Shown here one piece after another: positions 15,467 to 23,188 of a DNA stretch of 25,139 bases. Below the pieces are notes generated by a model that did no database searches, was not told the DNA's origin, and saw nothing but the letters and a program-made list of their open reading frames with translations. The DNA comes from Euryarchaeota archaeon UBA602 (lineage in GTDB: Archaea > Thermoplasmatota > Poseidoniia > Poseidoniales > Thalassarchaeaceae). Every line of letters begins with the position of its first letter. Positions within the stretch are counted from its first letter, which is position 1. The position numbers were made by a program, and so were the translations under genes. The stretch lies in assembly GCA_002498455.1 (NCBI GenBank), contig DAHO01000052.1:1-25139 (forward strand), read 5' to 3'.

Positions 15467-16852
15467 ATGGCACTGGAAGGGATGGGCCCAATCATTCCCT
15501 ACTATTGGGACAAAATCACGCAAATAAATTTCCAGACTGGAGATACCTTGGGATTGACTTACATCATTTGTTTTCTGTCAATTTTGACGCTCATCGTTCT
15601 CTGCTTTTTGGCCATTCTAATTCTCAAAGCACGGAGTCACGCACCGGAAAACCGTTTCATGGCGATTCTTCTTTTGGCAGAAGGTTATCGTGTCATGGCC
15701 TCTTGGTACAACACGTATCCATTCGATGCCGACATGTTACCGTTGATGGAATACTATCGAGTGGGCTGGTATTTCTGTTCCCTTTTGTGCTTGTTCATGT
15801 ATCTGTCAACGGTTTCCTTCTATCCACCCAAGCGTTTGGATTTCATGGCCAATGGAAAGATCCGAAACAATCTTTGGTGGGCCCTCCCCGTATTCACTGC
15901 TGTACTAATCGGGGCCCTGGTATCTTCAAGTGGAGGTGTAGTCGAGGCGTTTGGTGGAAACTACCACATTGAATGCAAGTCTGTTGATGAAGACGTAATA
16001 CTTACTTCGACCCCTGGTTCACCGCCAATCGAAGCGGGTTGTGTAGACACAGAGGAAACCTTCCCGTATTCGTGGTTTGTACCTGGCAGCTCATCGGCGG
16101 GTAAATTTTTGCTTCTCGCTCCCCCCCTCTCTGCAATTCTTGCTGCGTTCCTAATGCGTAGTGCGTGGCATCGATTTGATGAAGAAGATGGAATGGAATA
16201 TCAAGCAACTGAAGCGCGTTCACTCTTCATTGGATTCGCTGGAAAAGCGACAATTAAGGGTATCATGGTCATGTCAATCGTTTACTTGACCGCACGATTT
16301 GGTGACTTCAATTTGGCGGATTTGGCTTCGATTGATGGAGACCTCTTGCCAATCTATCTGTATTGTCTATACGGATTTATGTTCAGTATTTTACTCACTG
16401 GGATGTTCGAGGGATTCATGTTCAGTTATGCGATTCTCAAGAATGATATCCTTGGCATCGATGAACAACTTCGACGCAGCATGTCATGGGGCGTTTTTGG
16501 TATCACTGGGGCCGTCGCGATTCTCATTGTTGCTGAGTTATTGGAAGGTATCATTCCATACGGTGGTGTTGCGAGTGCACTGGTCGTTGGTGTACCCTTA
16601 ACCGTGATGCGAAAACCGATTTACAATACGATCAACATTATCGTTGTCATCTTGATGCCGGAAGCCTTCACCAAGGAAGAACAGAGCTATATCGAGGCCT
16701 ATTCGATGGTTATGGATGATGGAGTTCTCACTGAAAACGAGCGGAAGTTATTGGCCCTTCAAGCCAAAAATCTCGGGTTGGATGAGATTCGAGTTGAATA
16801 CCTAGAAACATGGTATATGGATTCTCTAAATCAATCTGAAGAAGAGGAATGA
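15467..16852 (+). CDS. Polytopic membrane protein with TerB-like C-terminal tail
   Basis: This is a 461-aa protein I cannot name. About eight or nine hydrophobic helices are visible (roughly 28-53, 62-80, 98-118, 136-154, 213-231, 256-275, 293-315, 341-360, 366-381). A ~55-residue hydrophilic loop at 158-212 holds two cysteines. The segment ILKNDILGIDEQLRRS before a helix recalls the junction in 7TM sensor modules of some histidine kinases, but no kinase follows. Instead a soluble tail at 402-447 (EEQSYIEAYSMVMDDGVLTENERKLL) resembles one acidic helical hairpin of TerB or EF-hand-like proteins. The ATG at 15467 is chosen; the open frame further upstream overlaps argS. The stop is 1 bp from the opposing gene. 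Confidence 0.82.
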   Translation: MALEGMGPIIPYYWDKITQINFQTGDTLGLTYIICFLSILTLIVLCFLAILILKARSHAPENRFMAILLLAEGYRVMASWYNTYPFDADMLPLMEYYRVGWYFCSLLCLFMYLSTVSFYPPKRLDFMANGKIRNNLWWALPVFTAVLIGALVSSSGGVVEAFGGNYHIECKSVDEDVILTSTPGSPPIEAGCVDTEETFPYSWFVPGSSSAGKFLLLAPPLSAILAAFLMRSAWHRFDEEDGMEYQATEARSLFIGFAGKATIKGIMVMSIVYLTARFGDFNLADLASIDGDLLPIYLYCLYGFMFSILLTGMFEGFMFSYAILKNDILGIDEQLRRSMSWGVFGITGAVAILIVAELLEGIIPYGGVASALVVGVPLTVMRKPIYNTINIIVVILMPEAFTKEEQSYIEAYSMVMDDGVLTENERKLLALQAKNLGLDEIRVEYLETWYMDSLNQSEEEE

Positions 16853-16853
16853 A

Positions 16854-17426
16854 TCACTCTTCCATCTCGTCCGACTGTGACTCGAGTTTTTTCTGCTGGA
16901 TGGTTTCACGCTCTGTTTCCTGCTTACTCAACCACTCTTCTCTGGTGGACATCCGTACGCTGGTGCCTGCGGATGCCGCACTACCCCGCATTGAAACTAG
17001 GCCCTGATAGGCCTGTTTGTAATCTTCAGCACGCTTGTTCCAATTGGCAGCAGGCCATCCGCAATCCCATCGATTTGGATCGTAAGCATTCTGCTCAATC
17101 CAGGCCCCGCATCGAGGGTTGTAGCACCTTGCTTTCTCATCATCTCCCTCCACCCAGAAGGCCAACTCATCGCAGACAGGGCAATTGTTGCGATCAAAGG
17201 AAACAAGGGTGAACGAACCTTCCTCTCCAACGAAATCGATTTCCCATGCAGTGATGTTTCCGTGGACAACATCGGTGGCCCCAGCCTTTGCGAGAAAAGC
17301 GCGCATGACATCCCATGCATCCTGCTCGGAGGAAAACACGCCAAGATGGGTTTTTTCGCCACCCGGTGTCGCTACGGTCGGCACGTAAACCTGCTTGAGC
17401 GGCTCCTCCATATCGCTTCGTCTCAT
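16854..17426 (-). CDS. Soluble zinc-ribbon protein, unknown
   Basis: This 190-aa protein is not recognised. An N-terminal alpha/beta region (YVPTVATPGGEKTHLGVF, then WDVMRAFLAKAG) is followed by a CPVC ... RCYNPRCG set of four cysteines, consistent with a zinc ribbon. A Trp/Tyr-rich stretch (DPNRWDCGWPAANWNKRAEDY) and a charged, Gln/Glu-rich tail follow. No signal peptide or membrane helix is present. The ATG at 17426 is the longest start; ATG at 17411 is equally plausible, and neither has a clear ribosome site. It follows the thioredoxin-like gene on the same strand after 30 bp. Confidence 0.75.
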   Translation of the reverse strand: MRRSDMEEPLKQVYVPTVATPGGEKTHLGVFSSEQDAWDVMRAFLAKAGATDVVHGNITAWEIDFVGEEGSFTLVSFDRNNCPVCDELAFWVEGDDEKARCYNPRCGAWIEQNAYDPNRWDCGWPAANWNKRAEDYKQAYQGLVSMRGSAASAGTSVRMSTREEWLSKQETERETIQQKKLESQSDEMEE

Positions 17427-17456
17427 TTGAGGACCAATGAAGTCATCGCTGTATTC

Positions 17457-17762
17457 TCATGCTGAAAGTGCATCTTCGATTCGTTCACGAGTCGCCGCAC
17501 GAACCACTTGTTTGAGTTCTCCACCTGAAAAAATCCCTGCAAAGGGGAGGATATCGACAGAGGCCGCAAATAGCGGAAACTGAGAATACAGGTCACTCGC
17601 ATTTTGTTTGTCAATCCATTCCACGGGGGTACTGAGTGGTTGTTCATTGAGTATCGCACGTAGTTCGACACAGTGCAGGCATTCCTCTGCCCGAATGATG
17701 ATGATTCCCAACTCGGAATTCACAATCTCCTCCCACGCCATGTCTAATGGCATGGGGAGCAT
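17457..17762 (-). CDS. Thioredoxin-fold protein with CLHC motif
   Basis: This short protein (101 aa from this start) begins with a helix and a hydrophobic strand (ELGIIIIRA) that leads into ECLHCVEL, a CxxC pair at the usual thioredoxin position. A later VDILPFAGIFSGGEL contains the proline before the last strands, as at the thioredoxin cis-Pro site, and a C-terminal helix ends the fold. It would be a small disulfide oxidoreductase. It is divergent from a BCP-type peroxiredoxin, so it could be that enzyme's reductant (inference). Starts at 17753, 17762 and 17795 are all possible; the last would share CATG with the peroxiredoxin start. Confidence 0.7.
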   Translation of the reverse strand: MLPMPLDMAWEEIVNSELGIIIIRAEECLHCVELRAILNEQPLSTPVEWIDKQNASDLYSQFPLFAASVDILPFAGIFSGGELKQVVRAATRERIEDALSA

Positions 17763-17793
17763 GTTCTTAGCGTGGTCGCTATCCGCGAATCTC

Positions 17794-18255
17794 ATGGTGA
17801 ACGTTGGCGACAAGGCCCCTGATTTTACATTGAAAGCGCATGACAAGAGCGAGGTCACATTGTCCTCATTTTCGGGCAGTAAAGTGATTTTGTCATTTTA
17901 TCCCGCTGCATTTACCGGCGTTTGTCAAAACCAAGCTTGCAACATCAATGATCGAGCCGACGCCCTATCATCGGTGAACTGCCAAGTATTGGGCATCTCT
18001 GTAGACTCCCCCTTTGCAAACAATGCATTCCGTGACGCAAATGGCATCGAGTATCCACTACTCTCCGATGTACATCGAGAAGTCATTTCGGCGTACGGAG
18101 TCACTTTCGATAATTTTGCAATCGATGGATATACTGTGGCCCAGCGTTCCGTGTTTGTGATCGAAGAAGATGGGACGATTGGTTACGCATGGTATGCCGA
18201 AAATCCCGGAATCGAGCCAGATTATCAGGCGCTATTCGCACATATCGGTGCTTGA
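17794..18255 (+). CDS. bcp: BCP-type peroxiredoxin
   Basis: This 153-aa thiol peroxidase reduces H2O2 and organic hydroperoxides. The N-terminal VGDKAPDFTL is standard. The active site YPAAFTGVCQNQAC contains the PxxxTxxC peroxidatic cysteine (C44) and a second cysteine five residues on (C49), the arrangement of atypical 2-Cys PrxQ/BCP enzymes. VLGISVDSPFANNAF and QRSVFVIEEDGTIGYAW complete the fold. The ATG at 17794 is chosen because the family N-terminus begins there; the upstream open frame is antisense to the thioredoxin-like gene. The TGA abuts the folB stop on the other strand. Confidence 0.93.
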   Translation: MVNVGDKAPDFTLKAHDKSEVTLSSFSGSKVILSFYPAAFTGVCQNQACNINDRADALSSVNCQVLGISVDSPFANNAFRDANGIEYPLLSDVHREVISAYGVTFDNFAIDGYTVAQRSVFVIEEDGTIGYAWYAENPGIEPDYQALFAHIGA

Positions 18256-18624
18256 TTAGAAGGTTCTTCCTTCGGGCCAAGTCCGTTCTACCACTGCGAG
18301 TCCACCGTTGTGTGGCATGGGTGCTTGCGGTTTTTCGATTCGTATTTTGACCGATGCAACATTGACGTGGCCGGAAACAATTTCGATGATTTTGTCGCAA
18401 AGTGTTTCCATCATGTGGACCGGTTCTCCTCGCACGATTACATCGTGGACGGTACGTTGTAAGAAGGCGTAATCCACTCCTGTTTCGATTTCGTCATTCC
18501 TTGCAGGCTCTTTGAGAAGAGCCCAGATACTGACAACAAAAGTTTGTTCTTTTTCACGCTCGTAATCAAATACGCCATGTTTGCCTTTGAGCTTAAACCC
18601 CTCTACTGCGACGATGGTACTCAC
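18256..18624 (-). CDS. folB: Dihydroneopterin aldolase
   Basis: This 122-aa protein of the FolB family converts 7,8-dihydroneopterin to 6-hydroxymethyl-dihydropterin and glycolaldehyde in pterin/folate synthesis. Visible are KGKHGVFDYERE with the conserved Glu (E22), VDYAFLQ with Tyr52, METLCDKI, and IRIEKPQAPMPHNGG with Lys98, the residues used in substrate binding and proton transfer. Size is normal. Many archaea use a different aldolase (MptD), so this bacterial-type enzyme is notable. It follows ppiC by 9 bp and is the last gene of the minus-strand run from the M28 peptidase. Confidence 0.9.
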   Translation of the reverse strand: MSTIVAVEGFKLKGKHGVFDYEREKEQTFVVSIWALLKEPARNDEIETGVDYAFLQRTVHDVIVRGEPVHMMETLCDKIIEIVSGHVNVASVKIRIEKPQAPMPHNGGLAVVERTWPEGRTF

Positions 18625-18633
18625 TTTTTCACC

Positions 18634-18930
18634 TCAATCCTCGCGCTCATGTACCCAAATCAAATGGTAACCAAATTCGGTTTTGATAAACCGGTCAACT
18701 TCCTGTGCAGGTTGCTCAAAGCAAGCGGCACTAAATTCACGCACCATCTGCCGTTCATCGAACCATCCAAGATCCCCACCTCGTTGTCCGCTGGGGCACT
18801 TGCTATGTTTCTTGGCCAATTTCTGAAACGTTTTCAAAGGCTTCCTTGCCTCTTGAATTTCAGATAGTAATCTGACAGCATCTGATTTCTGTCTAAGTAA
18901 GATATGACTTGCATGCGCTCGTCTTCCCAT
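18634..18930 (-). CDS. ppiC: Small parvulin-type peptidyl-prolyl isomerase
   Basis: This 98-aa single-domain parvulin, close in size to E. coli PpiC, catalyses cis-trans isomerisation of prolyl bonds. The full family track is present: RAHASHILLR at the N-terminus, a helical region with FQKLAKKHSKCPSGQRGGDLGWF, REFSAACFEQPAQEV, and the final TEFGYHLIWVHER. No signal peptide is seen, so it is probably cytoplasmic. The ATG at 18930 starts 4 bp after the peptidase stop; a longer start would overlap that gene. It sits between a protease and folB, perhaps simply an operon passenger. Confidence 0.92.
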   Translation of the reverse strand: MGRRAHASHILLRQKSDAVRLLSEIQEARKPLKTFQKLAKKHSKCPSGQRGGDLGWFDERQMVREFSAACFEQPAQEVDRFIKTEFGYHLIWVHERED

Positions 18931-18934
18931 CGAA

Positions 18935-20659
18935 TCATCCCCAGGACAGCCAGGCTGCGTATGACCCGTAAATGATTCCACTGACGGCTAGAGAATCCTC
19001 ATTGAACCGATCCATGGTATCTCTGTACGTGTGATATTCCCATGATCCTGAACCATAACAGACCACTGCACGACCGGGGTCGTCCCCCTCTTCTTGCTGT
19101 AGGTCATAGACAAATGGGGCATGGTCCGAATTGTATGGCATCGCATTACTGGAACCTTGTTCTCCGTCGAGTGTATCGGTATGGATGACATATTTATTGG
19201 CCAATCCCATTGGGTTTTCTTCTTCAAATTGGTCGACGATTTGACTGATGTATTTCATATCGCGGGCATCGTTACCAAACATCCAGAGTCCATTTCCGCG
19301 GTTTTCCAAATCAATGTCAACGTGATTCATATCGAGATTAATGTATAGTCGGAGATTGTCTTGCAATTGACCCATGTATGCTGCAACGAAAGCCTTCGAC
19401 CCATGCAAACCTTCCTCTTCTCCACCCCAAGTGCAGAACTTCAGGGTGTAGTGGGGTTCGCCTTTCGATTCGGCCATGTTGGCGAATTGGCGTGCCAACT
19501 CCAATACTGTGGCGGTGCCAGCGGTATCATCAACAGCCCCTGCAGCATTGTATACAGTGTCGTGGTGAGCACCGAAAATAATCAGTTCATCGGTCTTTCC
19601 AGGAAGAATACCACATGGTGCCTTGACATCTCGTTCCCCTTGGTTATCAACTTGGATATTCATCGCAATTCTCCCCTCTCCGTTAACCACTTGATCTCGG
19701 ATGATTTGTCCAACTTCGTTGTCAACCATCATGAAGGGGATCCCAGGTGGTATACTCTCAAATTGACTTGTATCGACTGATTTGAAGAAGGGAACACAGC
19801 GCCCATTTTCACCTAGAATTTTGCAGTTATTTGGTGGATTTTCACCTCCAGTTGGATCCCAAGTGACAATTATCAATCCGTACAAATCACTTTGCTGGGC
19901 TTTGAGGAAGAGTTGAGTATTGCTTGAAACACCACCTTGTCCAAAGACGAGACCAATGCTAGCGGATGCATTTTCCCAAGCTCCATCATCGCTGGCATTA
20001 CCTAAATCCACAACAGGAATGTTGTCTTGGAACTGGTAGTCTGCAGAGCCGGAGTATCCTTGAATGACAAATTCTTCGCGATGGATGACATCGATTTCCT
20101 GTCGGTTCACATCGGCTAAACTACAGGGTGCCACTCCGCTGAACAGCGGAATCGTACCAGGAAGGCAGATTCTCAATTGAGGTTCATCTTGGATTTCGAA
20201 CATTGGAACCGCATATGAGTTGTCTTCTGCAGCCAATCCAAAGGAGGTGAAGTTATCCAAGTTTGATTGAGCAGTCGCATGTTCTTCAGCCGTACCGCTC
20301 ATTCTCCCTTCCCAAACAGGGTGCCCAAGTTCAAGCAAACCTTCAGTGAAAGCCCGGGCTTGAACGGGATCAAAATCAATCAATTCCCCGTCAAATTCAT
20401 CGTCGGAGAAAAATCCCAGAATCGCATCACTGAACAGTAGACCGGTGATACTTCCTGCAAGCACCAACATGACAACCGTCGCAACAACGGGTACAGATAC
20501 CCACGTAGGCAACGCATCTTCAACACGTGATAAGAACGAGATATTGGCCTCATTTTCTTCCAAAGCCGCGATGCGTTCTTTTTTGGTTCGAGGGACATCC
20601 ATCCCTCGTTGTTTCAACAATTCTCCGAGCTCTGCATGAGTTTGGTCTTTGTATCCCAT
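18935..20659 (-). CDS. SAP domain, TM and PA-domain M28 metallopeptidase
   Basis: This 574-aa protein has a rare order of parts. Residues ~4-38 form a SAP-like helix pair (HAELGELLKQRGMDVPRTKK). A single TM helix follows at ~54-76, then a long extracytoplasmic region with a PA-like insert (about 190-320). The M28 zinc aminopeptidase domain carries HHD (365-367), VDDTAG (377-378), GGEEEG (414-416), NLDM (443) and SDHAPF (513), the complete two-zinc ligand set. With a basic N-terminus inside, the peptidase faces outside and could digest external peptides. The ATG at 20659 has AAGGAG eight bases upstream; an in-frame GTG at 20668 is less likely. A palindrome overlaps the ribosome site. ppiC follows in 4 bp. 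Confidence 0.93.
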   Translation of the reverse strand: MGYKDQTHAELGELLKQRGMDVPRTKKERIAALEENEANISFLSRVEDALPTWVSVPVVATVVMLVLAGSITGLLFSDAILGFFSDDEFDGELIDFDPVQARAFTEGLLELGHPVWEGRMSGTAEEHATAQSNLDNFTSFGLAAEDNSYAVPMFEIQDEPQLRICLPGTIPLFSGVAPCSLADVNRQEIDVIHREEFVIQGYSGSADYQFQDNIPVVDLGNASDDGAWENASASIGLVFGQGGVSSNTQLFLKAQQSDLYGLIIVTWDPTGGENPPNNCKILGENGRCVPFFKSVDTSQFESIPPGIPFMMVDNEVGQIIRDQVVNGEGRIAMNIQVDNQGERDVKAPCGILPGKTDELIIFGAHHDTVYNAAGAVDDTAGTATVLELARQFANMAESKGEPHYTLKFCTWGGEEEGLHGSKAFVAAYMGQLQDNLRLYINLDMNHVDIDLENRGNGLWMFGNDARDMKYISQIVDQFEEENPMGLANKYVIHTDTLDGEQGSSNAMPYNSDHAPFVYDLQQEEGDDPGRAVVCYGSGSWEYHTYRDTMDRFNEDSLAVSGIIYGSYAAWLSWG

Positions 20660-20669
20660 CGTGACCACT

Positions 20670-20691
20670 CCTTACAGTTCGTCATGTAAGG
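20670..20691. promoter_or_regulatory. Palindrome overlapping the ribosome site of the M28 gene
   Basis: CCTTACA-N8-TGTAAGG is a perfect 7-bp inverted repeat. On the minus strand its distal arm ends in AAGG, which is part of the AAGGAG ribosome site ahead of the ATG at 20659. As RNA the hairpin would mask that site; as DNA it looks like an operator. Regulation is inference. Confidence 0.45.
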
Positions 20692-20714
20692 CCGTCATTC
20701 TTCAAGGCACGGGT

Positions 20715-21287
20715 CTATTGGACCTCTTCACCGGTCCAACGCTGGCTTAAGTTGTGTTCGACGCCCATTTGATCTAGAATCCGGGCGACAACGAAATCCA
20801 CCAAGTCCTCAATGGTCTTGGGTTTGTGATAAAATCCTGGACTAGCCGGAAGGACAACAACACCCCAATTCGACAACTTTGTCATATTTTCAAGGTGAAC
20901 TGTTGCAAACGGAGACTCACGAGGGACAACAATGAGCGGTCGCCTCTCTTTGAGTGCAACCAACGCTGAACGGGTGGCTAAGTTATCTGAAATACCTGCA
21001 GCGATTTTTCCGATGGTTGTGCCACTGGCTGGGCAGATGATGTAGTGGTCGATCTTCGCAGAACCTGAAGCTGAACGAGCAGCCAAGTTGTTGTTATTTT
21101 CAAGGGTGACACCGGGCAACTGGGCCAATTCTTCTGCAGTTACACCTAGTTCCAAATCAAGATTGATTGCACCTTCTCGAGTGATAATGAGTAAAATTTC
21201 CCACCCTGAATCCGATAAGGCACGAACCAAACGCTCTGCATACAGAGCCCCAGATGCCCCTGAAATTGCGACAACTGCTTCTGGCAT
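20715..21287 (-). CDS. ubiX: UbiX-type flavin prenyltransferase
   Basis: This 190-aa enzyme joins dimethylallyl phosphate to FMN to make the prenylated flavin cofactor for UbiD-type decarboxylases. Conserved parts are AISGASGALYAERL (FMN phosphate site), NLAARSASGSAKIDHYIICPASGTT, LVALKERRPLIVVPRESPF, and the LPASPGFYHKP ending with RILDQMGVEH. Length matches the family. No ubiD partner is in the window, so the downstream decarboxylase (for example in quinone or aromatic acid metabolism) must lie elsewhere. It starts 9 bp after the aminotransferase stop and lacks a clear ribosome site. Confidence 0.93.
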   Translation of the reverse strand: MPEAVVAISGASGALYAERLVRALSDSGWEILLIITREGAINLDLELGVTAEELAQLPGVTLENNNNLAARSASGSAKIDHYIICPASGTTIGKIAAGISDNLATRSALVALKERRPLIVVPRESPFATVHLENMTKLSNWGVVVLPASPGFYHKPKTIEDLVDFVVARILDQMGVEHNLSQRWTGEEVQ

Positions 21288-21296
21288 ATCGTTGCG

Positions 21297-22418
21297 TCAA
21301 GCATTTCCTTCTTGAATGCTTGTTAAGAACTGCGATAGTACAGGCATGGCTGCTTCAAACGATTCCGGACTCCCTCCCCAAGCGATTCGGAGGTAGTCTT
21401 TGAGTTCAGAATGAAACATTCCACCGGGTGTAGCCAACAAGCCTAGAGGCTTTCCAAATCGGGCCATGGCATCGACAGCATCCATTCCAATTGAGAAGGC
21501 ACCAAAGATCCCGAAAGGGGGCGGATTCCATTCAATTCCATGATGATGCAAGACTTCCATCAACTTCGGTAGGTTTTCCTCACGAGCCTTCCAAATGCCA
21601 CCTAATGCTTCATCCAAGCGAGAGAAAACCGACTCAGCAATCGAAACGGTGGGTGCGCTGGCTAATCCCTGCATATTCTGAAAGGCATTCTTGGCATTTT
21701 GAATCAATTCTGGGGCGCCAATCATCCAACCAAATCGAATGGGCCCTAATCCATAGGTCTTGGTTAAAGAGTTAATAGAAATGGAGTTTTCAGCCAATTC
21801 ATACATCGGTCTATAGAATTCTGTCCCCTTGGCAGCATCCAAATATACCTCATCAGAGACGATGTTTACTCCTGCAGCTCGTGTCACTTCAATCAACCAC
21901 TGTTGATCTTCTTCAGAAATCATCTCTCCCGTTGGATTCATGACAGGTGTCATCGCGAGAACACCGACTTTTGGTAGAATCTCTAGAATTTCTTTCCGAT
22001 TCAACGTCCAAGGTCCTTCATTGGGGCCCCGATGGTAAGGGATTACATCGCATCCAAGCAATCGAGCACTTTGCGAAACCACTGCGAATGACGGCATCTC
22101 AACGCCCACAGCCCGTGGGCGATTCTCGGGCAAAGCAGCCAGAATGGCCAATGAAATCGATTGACATGCCCCATGAGCAACACACACTTGATTTGTTTCA
22201 ACGCCATATCGATCAGCGACCCACTGAGCAGGGTCTTGACCTGATGTCCAAAAGTTGAGCATTTTTTCTGAATCGGTGTCAACTCCCCAATCGTATGCAA
22301 AACCGGATTGTGAAAGGTCATGCGGTCGCTGCTCTTTCAATCGAGGTACATACCAGGATAGATAGTCCACAGGTGGAATCGATTTTCCACTCACTGGTCC
22401 ACCGAGTCGTGGTTCCAA
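21297..22418 (-). CDS. PLP-dependent aminotransferase, class I/II fold
   Basis: This 373-aa fold-type I aminotransferase is of the aspartate/aromatic group in a broad sense. The PLP lysine sits in SINSLTKTYGLGPIRFGWM. NPTGEMISEEDQQWL and NIVSDEVYLDA supply the usual Asn and Asp-x-x-Tyr cofactor contacts. LRIAWGGSPESF near the end holds the carboxylate-binding Arg. The substrate cannot be told from this. The start is TTG at 22418, with AGGTGA four bases upstream and overlapping the stop of the BI-1 gene; no in-frame ATG exists before residue ~50. It is coupled to BI-1 upstream and ubiX downstream. Confidence 0.88.
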   Translation of the reverse strand: MEPRLGGPVSGKSIPPVDYLSWYVPRLKEQRPHDLSQSGFAYDWGVDTDSEKMLNFWTSGQDPAQWVADRYGVETNQVCVAHGACQSISLAILAALPENRPRAVGVEMPSFAVVSQSARLLGCDVIPYHRGPNEGPWTLNRKEILEILPKVGVLAMTPVMNPTGEMISEEDQQWLIEVTRAAGVNIVSDEVYLDAAKGTEFYRPMYELAENSISINSLTKTYGLGPIRFGWMIGAPELIQNAKNAFQNMQGLASAPTVSIAESVFSRLDEALGGIWKAREENLPKLMEVLHHHGIEWNPPPFGIFGAFSIGMDAVDAMARFGKPLGLLATPGGMFHSELKDYLRIAWGGSPESFEAAMPVLSQFLTSIQEGNA

Positions 22419-22422
22419 GCGC

Positions 22423-23163
22423 TCACCTGCGCGATTGGATTTTTGCCAACAATCGTAGCATCTCGACGTAAATCCAAACCAAGGTCACGAGGAGGCCAAA
22501 CACCGCTCGCCACTCATATCGCTTGGGAGCGCCGCTTTCAACACCGTGTTCTATGAAATCGAAATCGGAGGCCAAACAGAACGCACCCAAGCCGATGACG
22601 AATACCGAAAATCCAATTCCGATGGGTCCACTGCCATGGATGTAAGGAATCCCAACTCCCATCATCCCCAGTATCAAAGTGAGCATGTAGATGATGAAAA
22701 CTGCACCCATGGCACTAAATAAGGCGATTCTGAAGTTTTCAGTGACTGGAATCAGGCCCATTCGATAAATCACGAGCATGGTGAAAAATACACCTGCAGT
22801 GAGGATGAATGCCATGATTGCAATTCCGGGGTAACTTACCTCAAAAAGAGTGGTTATTCCACCTAAAAATAGACCTTCCAATGCAGCATATGTCAGCACT
22901 GCAATCGGATTGTCAGCCAAACCGGTCAACATCATCACGAAGAAAAAGATGAGTCCTGCGCCCCACCCGACGATGCTCAGTGTCATCGCCAGCTCGATAT
23001 TTCCTGTTGCGAAGAGACCGAATACGGACAACCCCGTTGCCATCATAATCACAAATGTGAGCAGTCCCTTTTCTGCGACACCTTGGATGGTCATTCTGTC
23101 TTGGACGAGGTCCTGAATTGTGAACGTCGAATCATTCAGTGCGGGGTTCCCAGTGCGATACAT
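22423..23163 (-). CDS. Bax inhibitor-1 / YccA-family membrane protein
   Basis: This 246-aa hydrophobic protein has about seven TM helices. The N-terminal RTGNPALNDSTF matches the opening I recall for the bacterial BaxI_1 branch. Helices such as VIMMATGLSVFGLFATGN, NPIAVLTYAALEGLFLGGIT and FSVFVIGLGAFCLASDFDFIEHGV (the late Asp pair being typical) continue the pattern, and it ends VTLVWIYVEMLRLL. Family members are linked to membrane ion or calcium leak; no function is known here. The ATG at 23163 is chosen from the conserved N-terminus; ATG at 23202 would overlap lipB by 14 bp. It is between lipB and the aminotransferase on the same strand. Confidence 0.85.
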   Translation of the reverse strand: MYRTGNPALNDSTFTIQDLVQDRMTIQGVAEKGLLTFVIMMATGLSVFGLFATGNIELAMTLSIVGWGAGLIFFFVMMLTGLADNPIAVLTYAALEGLFLGGITTLFEVSYPGIAIMAFILTAGVFFTMLVIYRMGLIPVTENFRIALFSAMGAVFIIYMLTLILGMMGVGIPYIHGSGPIGIGFSVFVIGLGAFCLASDFDFIEHGVESGAPKRYEWRAVFGLLVTLVWIYVEMLRLLAKIQSRR

Positions 23164-23188
23164 GGAACTGTGCGATACATGCAGGTTC

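Noticed and set aside
19361..19780. 139-aa plus-strand open frame opposite the M28 peptidase
   Set aside because: It lies over the catalytic domain of a well-supported gene and shows no recognisable domain.
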